DNA of 64,000 nt. Source: Puffinus mauretanicus (taxonomy: Eukaryota; Chordata; Aves; Procellariiformes; Procellariidae). The stretch is taken from assembly GCA_023333565.1 (NCBI GenBank), contig JAJKFH010000052.1, forward strand, positions 1,922,001 to 1,986,000, in the 5' to 3' direction. Position numbers and translations under genes: made by a program. The notes below the pieces were generated by a model. That model made no database searches. It was not told where the DNA came from and worked only from the letters and a program-made list of their open reading frames with translations. Shown here in pieces: positions 33,942 to 45,040 of the stretch; positions within the stretch are counted from its first letter, which is position 1, and every line of letters starts with the position of its first letter.

Positions 33942-34950
33942 GGCGAGGCAGCTCTCAAACCCTTCTCCATCACCATCAGCAGCAATTCCAGCACTGGCTG
34001 AGAACCCCGGGCGAGGAGCTGCCTGGCGGGATGGTGCCCTCCATCCTTACGGGGACACGTGGCTGGGTGCCTGGCCGGGGGTCCACAAATAAACCCGTGC
34101 CCAGGAGCGGACCTGAGGTCCCAAATAACCCCCGAGCACTAACGCCTTGGCACGCCAGGGCCCTGCCGCGGTTCCTACGCTAAGCTGTGACCCACGCCAG
34201 CAGAGATGACAGGGGTGTAAAGTGCATCGCGCCACGAACCAGGCGCAGAGGAAGGGGATGACGTCCTGCAGCGGGAAGCCACCAAAACCCAAACCCCGCC
34301 CGCGCACCCCGCGCTCTGGAGGGGTTACGCTCGGGGAGCGGCGATGCTCTGCGGGCAGAGGGGACGCGGGTGCTGCCGGCAGCCCGGTCCTGCCCCACGG
34401 CTGGGGTCTGCCGTCCCGCTCCCGGGCCCACGCGGGGACGGGGACCCTTCACCCTGCACCCTCACCCACGCCGTGGCAGTGGGCTCAGCCACAGCCACAC
34501 CTCCCTAAGGGCTCTCCCCACACGGGACGGCCTCTGCGGGACCCTCCCGGTGCCCGGCGGGAGCGGGGCCCCAGGCACGGCCGAGGGGCTCCGGTGGGAG
34601 GTGAGGAGCCGGGAGAAGCGGCGGGGCCTGGCCGCTGGGCTGCGGCCCCGACCGCCCGGCTCCCAGCCCGGCTCCGGAGGGGGCGGCCGGGCAGCCGCAA
34701 CAGGCGCGGCCCCGCGCCGGGGACCGGGCCCGGCCGCAGCCGCCGGGCGCCCCCGGGCCGCTCTGCCCGGGCCCCAGTGAGGGCCGAACCGGCGGCACCT
34801 CCCGCCCCCGCCGGGGCTCGGGGGCGGCCGCCGGCCCCGCCGCGCCGCGCAGCCCCGGGCTCGGCCGGGCGCAGCCCCGAGGCCGCTCCCCGCTCCCCGG
34901 CGGGGCCCGCGAGGCTCCGGGCCGCGGCCCGCGCAGGCCGGGAGGCGCGG

Positions 34951-35000
34951 CCCGCCCGGCTCGGCCCGGCCCGGCCCGGCTCGGCCCAGCCCGGCCCGAC
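34951..35000. repeat. (CGGCC)n short tandem array in CUEDC1 intron 1
   Basis: Repeated CGGCC/CGGCT pentamers, read as GGGCC units on the transcribed-sense (minus) strand, lie within 100 bp downstream of the inferred exon 1 donor. Confidence 0.7.
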
Positions 35001-35031
35001 GCACAAAGAGCCCCGTCCCGCCCCCCCTTAC

Positions 35032-35230
35032 CGGCGGTCGGCGCCGCGCTGCGGGGGCGGCGGCGGCAGGCACCAGTCACGCCGGGAACCATGGAAAGGA
35101 GCCGGGACGGGAGACGTACGTGGCGGGCGGGCGGAGGCGGGGGCGGCCGCCGTGCCCGGCAGCTGGGGGCGGCGCGGCGGGGCCGGGGCCGGGGCCGGGC
35201 CGGCCCGGGGCGGCCCGGGGGGGCGCTGGG
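35032..35230 (-). other. CUEDC1: Probable non-coding exon 1 of CUEDC1
   Basis: A near-consensus donor (CGCCG|GTAAGG, boundary 35032/35031) lies in a CpG island upstream of the 5'UTR acceptor on the same strand, with no other gene between. The transcription start (given as about 35.2 kb) is a guess. Confidence 0.45.
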
Positions 35231-35480
35231 AGCGGGGCCTAGCGGCGGCCGGGCCGAAATGCAGCGGGCACGGGCGTCGCTCGGGGCCCCCCTCGGGGCC
35301 TGGGTGACCCCCGCCCCGGACGTGTGGGCCCGGCCGGAGGCGTCGAGGGGCCGGCACCGCCCCGTCCCCTCTGCCGCCGCGGAGGCCTGACCTGCCGCCC
35401 CCCCGGCTGTGCCTGGCCCTGCGGGTGAGACAGCCCCTGGCGGGGGTCTGGGGGCTCAGGATCCCCTGCGCTGCCCCAGG

Positions 35481-38400
35481 CTTCCCCAGCACCCCCGGCT
35501 CTGGCTGCGGCCGCGGGGTCGGGCACCTCTGGCCCTGGCCAGCCCGGGTGCCGACAGGTGCGGAGCAGCGTCCCGAGGAGAGCTGCTCTCCGGGGCTGGT
35601 TTTCGGTCTCCTCCACACCTTTGGAGCATCCCAGGCTCCTGGATTTCGGACCACCAGCCCCGTGCAGGCATGGGGTAAGGAAGAGGACGCACCACTCCTG
35701 CCCCAAGGGCTGAACATGAGAGACGGATTATAACAAAGCATCACTTCGACCACAGATAGAAAGCAGCCGTCTCCGGTATCCAGCGCTACAGCGTCTGACA
35801 GCTTGCAGCCATACCACATAACAGCTCAGGACGGGAAGTGATCTCCTCTTACAAATTACAGGAGCCAATTTACACAGGGCAAACACTTCCCGTTTTGCAG
35901 AGACCAGAGTGAGACCGCGAACGGCAGCGGGTCAGGGCCTCCGCTTCCCTCGTAGCTCTCCAAACCCTTCCGGACATGCTGCGGGAAGAACACGGCACCT
36001 CCGGGCACCCGCAGCCAGCCTCCCGCAGCACCCTGCCACGGCCAGCAAGACTGTCTCGGAAGCACATCTGTGGGTGCCAGACCCCGAGCACGCGTTTGGG
36101 ATGGTCCAAAGCTCTCGCAGGACGGTCCTCTGTGCAGAGATTTTTCCCCACGCAATCATTTCATCCGTGTCTGGCAGCTAAGCGATCCTTAGCCTGGGTA
36201 AAAATCTGTAAGGCTTTGACAAGGAACACAGACATCAGTAAGAGTGAAAACATTAGAGCAAACCTTTGGCGTTCAGTGCGTACAAGTACATGTGTCACAA
36301 CATTTGCTTTCCCAAAGTTAAACACAGATCAGCATCTCTTCTGTGACACGGTGCCTTGCAGTGAGTTTTGTTGACTGCAATCTCTTTTCCTAATCCAGGC
36401 TTGTTTCGGGGGAAACAGGCAATTTTATCAAATTTCGTTACTGTCCTTTGATATGGGTCTTAGCTGCTAATGATGCTAGGAAGTAAAAAGAAATGGGAAT
36501 AGAAATACACAACTGTGAAGAACTAAAATAGTGAATTTAATTCAGCCAGTTCCAACTAAATTGATAATTCCCTGAAAAACAAACCTTGCACAGAAAACAC
36601 AGAACACAAATGTTTTTGTCTTGACAGCTGGCGAGAACAACTAAGTGAAAAGGTGAATGGAGTATTTTTGCCTTCTCTGAAAAACAAGGTACCATACGTT
36701 CTGAAAATGCCCCTTGTTTTTTTACTAAATGGGTTGGGTTTGGAGGTAGCTATTGGAAAAGCTTTGCAAGGAAAGCAGAGGTCTATACTCTGATACAAGC
36801 AGTAATTTCAGATGCCCAGCTTGAAATGTTTTACAAATGTCTGGTTTTCAAAAAGCGTTTGTGCTTCCTTAAAGAAAAACCCAGGGCTTTAAAAAATGGC
36901 TCACATTAGCCCAGAAACCTGAAGAACCAAAAAAATCTATTTTTTTTTTAAAACCATAAGCCCGGCTTTCCCAGCAGTCTTTGGTTGGGCTGCAAGGAGA
37001 TGCAACGTACAATGAAATGATGTGACGTTAACACTTTCGCCAGCCCGTGATGAGGGAGCTAGCTGGACAGCCTGGCTCAGTTTCTCTTAGCACTGAAATA
37101 CTTTTTCCAACCCAATACCAAAAAAGGTTTGTTTCTAGGTCAAGACCTCAGTACTAAATTTTAACCAGGGGCTGACAGTCAAATCTGAACACAGCTGTAA
37201 AATGGATTCGCAATAGAAGCTCAGGCATTCTTTTTCTAATTAGAAAACAGTCATTGAGCCTTGCGCGTTTAAAGGTGAAAGCTATTTTCGACATAAAAAT
37301 TAGCACGTAGTTCCTCTGTCATCCTTCAGTTGCTGCTCTGGAAGCTGTGAGCGAATGATCCAAAGATAAGAAGTATAAACATGCTGAATTAAACGAATAG
37401 GTAGAAGGGGGTAAGTTTTAAATTTTATTCTGCCTGACAGTTAGGAGAGGAAGAGATTTATTTTTACACTTGCTATTTATCCTAAAAAGCACCAGTAAAA
37501 AGGTCCACTTAAGCACCAAGACAGACCTCAAAGGCATTTAAAAACTTGAAGTGCTTTTAATAGCTGCCTTTTGAAAAGACTGTTAAATCTATTTTTGAGA
37601 CAGATAAACTAAGCCACCAATAAAGCAAGGCAGTTTCAGAAGGACCCAGCAGTCAAAAACTGCAGTCCACTTCTCAACAACTCAGCTCCCATATGGGGAC
37701 CCCAAGATAAAAAAAAAATCGGAGTACTGGATGCTTTTAAAAACCTGAGCGTTCTTTAAATCCAATTTTTCCTTCCTTCTTTCTTTGGTGGGAATCTAAC
37801 CCTGGCAGCCTTGAAAATTAACCCCAAGCAGTTTTCAAAATACGGCTCAAAGTGACTGTTTCTAAAATAAAAGTGAGCGAAGAGCGAGCAGAACTCGGAG
37901 GGCTTACCACCACCAGTAATGCCGCCGACTAATCCCTCGGCAACCCCGGCCCCTTTATGTAACCTGGGATTGCTGCAGCTCAAACAGCTTACTGGGTTTT
38001 TGGTGTTTTTCTTTAAAGCTCTCGTGAACAAATGCAAACACATTAAATACTTTTTTCTTCTGCCAATCTAAAGAAAAAGTTATTGTAAGAGGGGAAAAAA
38101 ATCTTTTATTTGTGAACAATGGCAAATAGAATTTAACTCGTACGCCGAGAATAACATGTGTTTCTCTCTCTCGTCCATGATCTTGACCGAACAGAAATCT
38201 TCCCAATTTACAACACTCAGGTATAACTCTCCAATGGTAAGACACAAAAGGTCGAATCCCAAATTCCTCCTCACCGCAAACACCCTCTGGAAGTGGTAGG
38301 GTGTTCCAAATAAAGAAAAAAATGTGCCCAAGGTAAACCATTTATAGAGTTTCCTGGCAGCGTGGGCGGCTGTGCCATAATACTTACTTCCCCGTGGCCG

Positions 38401-39421
38401 CTTCCCCGCAGTGCCTCGCCAGCACCGAGCCAGGCACCCAGAGGCTCTCCTTGCCCGGAGGATGAGTTTCCGTGCCACTGATCTGACTGTTCTGACTTCC
38501 CACAGCACAAATCCTTCCAAGGCAAAATGCAACTTTAAAACTTTCAGTTGGTGCTAAGCCACTAACCTAATGCTGAATGCTTATGGAAACTTAAGAAGAA
38601 AAAAATAAAACCCCTATTGAGCTACTTGCAATCGGAGACCTGAATGGGCTCGATATAAAACCCACTCAAATCAACGGCAGCAGTAGGCTTCCCTGGATGT
38701 TGGACTGGATCCAGCTTAAAAGTTTCCATGAAATAAACTAGGCTAAGCGCATCAGCTGCACAGAAACTAACTCGGTGTAACAGGAGCATCTGTTCTTCAC
38801 ATCCACCATTTTCTTACACTCTTAACTTCCCAGTGCTGCAGTGACACACAAATCACTCATCGCTGTCGTGCAACTATACCTCGTCTCCCGACAGCAGCTG
38901 GCCTTACTGCCTCGTCATACTGTGGAGGAACCAGCGCCTATAAGGTAGCATGCATGCTGTATAAACTACTTGACCAGGTACCATTCGTTTGTCAAAAACC
39001 AGCTTAATGTATTTTGTATGATGGCATTACAAAGTGAAATTAATGTCTGTATCGAGACAGCTGAGGAGCACACCTCGGAACCATTTATACACAGTACAAA
39101 GCAAATGTTTACCCAAGTACAAATGAAACAGGTTGACAATTAGCTAATGTAGCTTTGTGGACATAAACCAGGTACATTCGAGCAGAACCAACATAAAATA
39201 AAAAGGAAACAGCCCTCTTCCTATCCCATGCTAAGAGCACCATGGTTAGTGGTTTGGGAAGTCTCTGTCACGTTGAAAAATTTCCTTGCCGTTGTTTAAT
39301 GTGTTTATTCTACTGCTACTCTGCTGGGATAAAAACAACATCAGCAGGGCACGCTAGCTGTACAAAGGACCCACTGTCAATACTACAGTAATTGACAACA
39401 TACAATTAAGTCTCACACCTG
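35481..39421. other. Gap between CUEDC1 promoter and VEZF1 3' end
   Basis: Increasingly AT-rich sequence with no recognised coding exon. A GC-rich patch at 38.39-38.53 kb ends in a perfect minus-strand donor core (see findings). No CR1 or other transposon end is visible. Confidence 0.55.
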
Positions 39422-39427
39422 TTTATT
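39422..39427 (-). terminator. VEZF1: Putative VEZF1 poly(A) signal (AATAAA)
   Basis: AATAAA on the minus strand followed at once by a GT-rich element (CAGGTGTGAG, then TTGTATGTTG). Other AATAAA copies at 39861-39866 and 40308-40319 could be used for shorter 3'UTRs, and 39304-39309 for a longer one. Confidence 0.5.
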
Positions 39428-41795
39428 GTAAGTAATTCATAGATAACCACTTCTAGTACACATTTTCATATTGGCTTTTAATGCTTTTGTTTTTTTAAGC
39501 TCAGGGACACCCGAACTTCATCTAAGGGTCATCTCTGCAATTTACCCAGATCCAGAATGCTACACCTACTATGTAAAACTGGTGCAAGTTGGTATCATAG
39601 CCACGGGTAATGGAGATGGCTTGGGAACTACACATCCCAACATGCAACGCCCCACCAGTGCGGGCTGCTCTACGCTACGGGAGGAAGGGGTTTTGCTGGG
39701 CTGCATTCGCCTCACATGCCTCGTTTCGGCCGCATCAGCCTAAGTCATGCAGCTGTCTGCACGCAATGCTCTACACAGTGCAAAAACGAAGACCTCTACA
39801 CATCTGGAGTAAGAACAGTGGTAACAAAGTCATAGCTACATATTCTTCTCTACATTTTTGTTTATTGAGACAAACTAATTAAAAGGCACAAACATAGGGC
39901 ATATGTTTACATGGACATTATAACAAACATATACATTAAAAGTGTAGGAATGTGTTTCCTTTCTGCTAAACAGAAAGTTCCTAAGCTTTTATATATACAA
40001 AAGTTGTACAATTTGATGTCCTAAAGTACAAAAGATCATTTATAAAATTATTTTACACTAAGCTCTATTTTTTTTGTTGTTTTTGTTTTACTATGTAGTC
40101 CAAGCCCCTAGAACAGTTTCACGTAATGATACAGATACCTGTCACCTGAGCCAGCAGCCTGGCAATCACTGCTTGTACTGACACGGCAGGGTAGAAACGG
40201 AAGCAGTCCATTTTGACTAGTCAGTCCTGCTAGCACTCTGTGAAAATGCGCACACGCTAATCTCCATAGCTTTCAACTTCATTAAGATAAAAACATCTCA
40301 ACTGTAATTTTATTTTATTCTTTTAATGTAGAGTCTTGGGTTTAGGGTGGTTTTTTTTTTAAACAAAGTTTTGAAAACGTGAATATGTGACATGATAGTC
40401 TAAAAAGTATATCTGTTTCCCTAGATTTTGCTTTCTACGTTATGTACAGATAAACAGGTTAAGAAATAAAAAGCACATGTAGCTTAAACATGTGTGACCA
40501 TTTGTGGAGAAGTTCTGGGCTGGACAGTTTAAACCATCACCTCAGAACTCCCACAAATTGATAGAAATGTGTTAACACAATAGAAGAATAACGTAAAAAT
40601 GATGATGTTTGCAAATATTTACAAAGTTGAACAGATTTGCACAACAGTTGATTAAGAAATAGGGGAGAAATTAAAAGACGCTCTCTGCTTGTCCTGAAGG
40701 GGCATCCTACCTAGTTAGTGGTTAGAATAAAAACTGTATACAATTTAATATAAGACAAAACTTCTAGTGAACAACTAACACGTCTGTCCCCTGCTGTAAC
40801 ACCAGCAGGCTCTGATTGGGAGGCAGAGGGCATAAAAATCATACCCAGTGCCTCCAGAATCTTCCAGCTTAAAGCAATATTTCTTAAGTTTCAAAGCACT
40901 CCTTTTGCTCCTAGATAAGAGTCCCATAGGGGTCTGACTGTTCAGAGACCATGTTTACATACATTTTGACTCCTCTTCTGTCAGCCATGGCTGTTTCTCA
41001 CCAAACAATAACAGTTTTTTTTTTTAAAAATGTTGACTACAATGCTATATTCCCTTAGGGTAATATGTTGGGTAATATTTACATCTCCAAATATCAGGTC
41101 ACAATCCCTATTATATGTTGAAGTTAGAATGATAAGTTATCATATGCTTTGCATATCAGAGCTGGTATCACCTTTCCCATAGGGAATGCTGCCTGAAATT
41201 ATCATATTCCCAAAGGTAAAATGCATATTTTCTCCAAAATGCATTTTTTTTAAAATGACAACATTGTAATGCATTTACTCATAAAAAAAACATCAACACA
41301 GACAAAGATTCTACACTAGCTCAGAAACAGTGGACTTAACGACTGGCAAGTTAAAATTAGCCATCCACCCTGTTAAAGATACAGAGGGGTCTTTGCTAGT
41401 GTTTAGATTAAAATAATTTTCTAAGTTATAATTTGGGGGATAAAACATAAAACTGTTTTTTAATGACCTTTTTTTTTTTTTTTAACTCCAGCAAATAAGT
41501 ATCTGCTCTAATTCAGCATCAGTCAGCTAAAAGGTAAAACTTACTTTAAATGAAGTGCTCCAGTGAAACTCAAGTTTGAACCATATGAGCCAAATCAACA
41601 GGGGAAGATGCTGCTATGGTCTCTGATGGTGCATGTTGCCCCAGTGTCTTAGTCTGAATTTATTATTAACTAAAACAAAACAAAACAAAAAACAAAACAA
41701 ACAAACAAAAAAAAAACCCCAACCAAACAAAACCCAAAAAAGAACTGCTGGTAAGGATTCCATTTTAATCCTTTTTAATACTGTTTAGAAATTCT
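39428..41795 (-). other. VEZF1: Probable VEZF1 3'UTR
   Basis: About 2.4 kb of AT-rich, stop-dense sequence continuous with the last coding exon, with several AATAAA signals and a poorly ordered A-rich (AAACA)n tract at 41669-41737 (T/G-rich in the mRNA). The length is similar to my recollection of the mammalian VEZF1 3'UTR. Confidence 0.5.
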
Positions 41796-42223
41796 TTACC
41801 AGGGAGGAGACGTGGGCAAGGCCTGGGGCAGGAAAGGCATGCTCTCTACTGGTCTCATTGCTATATTTAACGGACCAGCTAACGTCATTGGTGTGGGGAG
41901 GTTCATGGGAGATGTTATAGTGACTGGATGCGCTATATTCACTGGAGCGGTTACTGGGGTAGGTAAATTGACTGGTGTGGTGAGCGTTAATGGAGATGTC
42001 ATGGATAATGGACTTGTTATAGTTACAGGATGCCCTAGGTTCATCGGACTGGATATATTAACTGCACTTGATACATTTACTGGACTTCTCATGCTCATTG
42101 CAGCTGCCACTGTGACTGGGTTTGTGATAGTCCCAGAAGCCACAGAGGACGTTATATTGAATGGAGTAGTAAGAGTCACAGGCGTAGTAGCAGCAGTGGA
42201 GGTTTGGCACAAGTTAGCAGCTT
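41796..42223 (-). CDS. VEZF1: VEZF1 coding exon 6 with stop codon
   Basis: 428 nt encoding EAANLCQTSTAATTPVTLTT through to QALPTSPPW and TAA (41798-41796). The acceptor is TTTTTAG|AAGC. It carries the whole Pro/Thr/Val/Asn repeat region. Confidence 0.97.
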
Positions 42224-45005
42224 CTAAAAATGAGACATAAAAAGACAAAAAGTTTTTAACACATAAAAAACCATGGACAAGATTTAAAAAAAAAAAAACA
42301 AAAACAAAAACCAAACAAGAACAGGTACAAATTCTGGAATAATTTTCTTTAGGAATTATTAGTAAGTTAAAACTGTTAACATTCTATAGCCTACAAGAAA
42401 TACAAACTCTCATGCAGTTCATTTCAATTCAATATTTTTTTCCTGAGAAGTCAAGTGAGGTTGTCTTATAAAGAGGGTTTCGATGTTCATAAAAACAGTA
42501 TTGTACAATCAAAAAAATCCTCCCAAGAGGAACATTATAAATAGAGGAGAGAGTGTACATACCGAATGGTACGTACTCTATAGCCTTCTCAAAGGTGAAC
42601 TGACATTCTGTGAAGGTTTTAAAAAGTCATTATTAGGGACTGATAAGCAAAGCTCGTTTCAATATTTACCTGCTTATTTCAGTCTTAATTATTGCTACTA
42701 AATTGTTCCACTGATCACAGTACTTCTACTTAGCAATTTTCAAGGCTACCCAGTCAGTACATCCTTCAACCCCCATTATCTCCTCAGCTTTCACATAAGC
42801 TACAGCTCCACACCAAGTTGTTTTGTTTTGTGGGTTTTTTGGGTTGTTTTGTTTTTTTTTTTTTTTTTTTACTTTGTTTTGCAGTAAGCAGGAATTAAGT
42901 GCCGACCAAGGAAGACCCAGGAGGCCAGTGCCCGGCCCTGCTGCCGGTGGGCTCTAGCAGGGCTGGGCACTGGGGGAGCGGGCACCGGCGGTCCGGGACG
43001 GCGGAGGGATCACTAGGCATCCATCAGCACCACCTGCCGGCTACCCATACTAGAAGGCTCCAAAAACAGAAGCGGGCTGGTGGACGTGGGTAAAGGGAAG
43101 GGATGGCTGCTAGAGAAACCGACAAAAATATATTCTAGATCAACGTTACGGCACTTCTAAGTCGTGTCTTATTCCACATTTGTAGGGTAGGACACCAAGC
43201 TCAGTCTACACCCACGTTTCAGGAGGTAAGCCAGGAGCAAAGAGTCCACTCTTGCCACTCGGGCAATACAAATGTACCAAGACAGAGTTAACTTTGAAAG
43301 CAACATTAGCCCCATTCAAGGGTTACTGTTGGTTCTTCAAAGTCCGTATCTAGGAGGGGTGGAAAGGAAGGGAAAGAGTAAAAAAAAAAAAAAAAAAAAC
43401 CGTGAAAATAATCGTATTAGACTAAAAAAATCCCATCTAGCGTTGTAAAGCCAACGCAACAGGTGGCACTAGCACAGGAGAACCAGCATGGAAAGAGTGG
43501 CACATAGGCATGGCACTGACTGGTCTAGCTTCACCTTCCAAGCACCGTAATACGCAAAGACACATCCCACCCCATGCCCCTTCCCCAATTAAGTTAAGCT
43601 AATATCATCAATCTGACAACACTTCTACCCACTTCTACCCACCCCCCTCCCTCACCCACCATTCTGTCCAAAACCACTGTTTCTGTTAAAGCATATTCAA
43701 TAATCTCAGTAAGAAAGGAAGGGAAGAGAGAACAAGACATAGGAAGCAACAAGCAGAAAAAAAAATTCTCAGAGATTTTCTAAATTTGACACCCATTTGC
43801 TTTATCTATTTAGCGGCCTGATGATATTTAATATTTCTGTTATCACTACATTTTAACATGAATAAGCTGGTTCTATACTGTCTGATCACAGAATTCAACT
43901 GGAATAACAATCAAGGCGAAAGGAGCTAGCAGCCTAATACACAAACAAGACCTAGAAAAGAAAAAAAGATTGAAGAAACTGAAAGGAAGTTTAGGAGAAA
44001 AGAAAAAAAATATGGTGAGTCAAAAACATTGTGAAAAACGGTAAGTGGTCACTAAGAATTTCTTCTAAAACACATAACCCACGAGAGTCACATGATAGGC
44101 ATTAGAAATCAAACTGTTGTGAAAAGAATAAGCTAGCAGTAACGGGAGACTTTAAGCTACTATACTTCTAACGACACTAAATTGAAGCAATCTGTTCTTT
44201 ACAGAACTGACACACTGACCAACAACAGGAAGCTATTCAACTTAAATTACCGTAGCACAGGTATATGTAAGTTGTGAGCTAGCAATAATGAAAAACACGA
44301 TCACTTAATAGTTAACTTTGTAATGAAAAAAAAACAACAAAGAGATGGAAGAGTAAGTTCTGTAAGTCCAGAAAACTTTATGCAAAGACAGTTACGTGAT
44401 GATAAAGTGAATAGAATAAATTGGGAGAGAAAAGATGAAAGGGACACAGAAAGCACCCACATGCAAACTGATGATGATGCAACAACAGAGGGTGTTGTGT
44501 GTGTGTGTATATATACATATATATATATGCACACAAGTTAACAACTGGTAAATATGCAATAAACACAGCTAAAAACCACATGCAAGTCAAAAAAACACAC
44601 TCTTGCCTTGGAGCAGACACAAACATCCCTGTATAATTGATGACTGCTACATAAGCACAGAGACCAAAGGGAAGTAAGTAATAAGGAGTTCATTTACAAT
44701 GGCGTAATTTTGGTCATGTTATCCTCCTGCTAGTTTTTAGCTACTACTTCTAACATCGAGAATGAAATTTTCATGTAAGACATCCTTTTCTGACATCTTA
44801 AACTCCCTATATAACTGTAAACTCCAGTATCTTATAAAACCAAGACCGTAAGTATTGTTTTGTTTTACCTTTCTTCCTTGCTTTGACGGCCTCTTCCCAT
44901 AATCTCAGGGTCTCTACCTGCTTTCCAGGCCAACTTGTTACATGTTGCTGCTGCTGCTGTTGCTGCTGCTGTTGTTGTTGTTGCTGTTGTTGTTGTTGCT
45001 GCTGC

Positions 45006-45040
<35 letters not shown>

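Larger units (their letters stand above)
21004..34219 (-). other. CUEDC1: CUEDC1 intron 1 (GC-rich, with AT-rich islands)
   Basis: About 13 kb without a recognisable coding exon on either strand. Most is GC-rich. AT-rich islands at about 21.2-21.7, 22.55-23.0, 26.97-27.4 and 27.72-27.97 kb stand out and carry clusters of transcription-factor-like motifs; they are the best enhancer candidates. Small tandem repeats are listed separately. Confidence 0.6.
34220..35480 (-). promoter_or_regulatory. CUEDC1: CpG-island promoter of CUEDC1
   Basis: Very high GC with dense CpG, many GGGCGG/CCGCCC boxes and no TATA box. It sits at the 5' end of the inferred CUEDC1 transcript and marks the switch to AT-rich DNA on its right. 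Limits are by eye. Confidence 0.65.

Noticed and set aside
41812..42240. 142-aa hydrophobic, membrane-like frame on the plus strand
   Set aside because: It is the exact antisense of the repetitive VEZF1 last exon. The regular Val/Thr/Pro codons produce a regular antisense reading, and it has no independent support.
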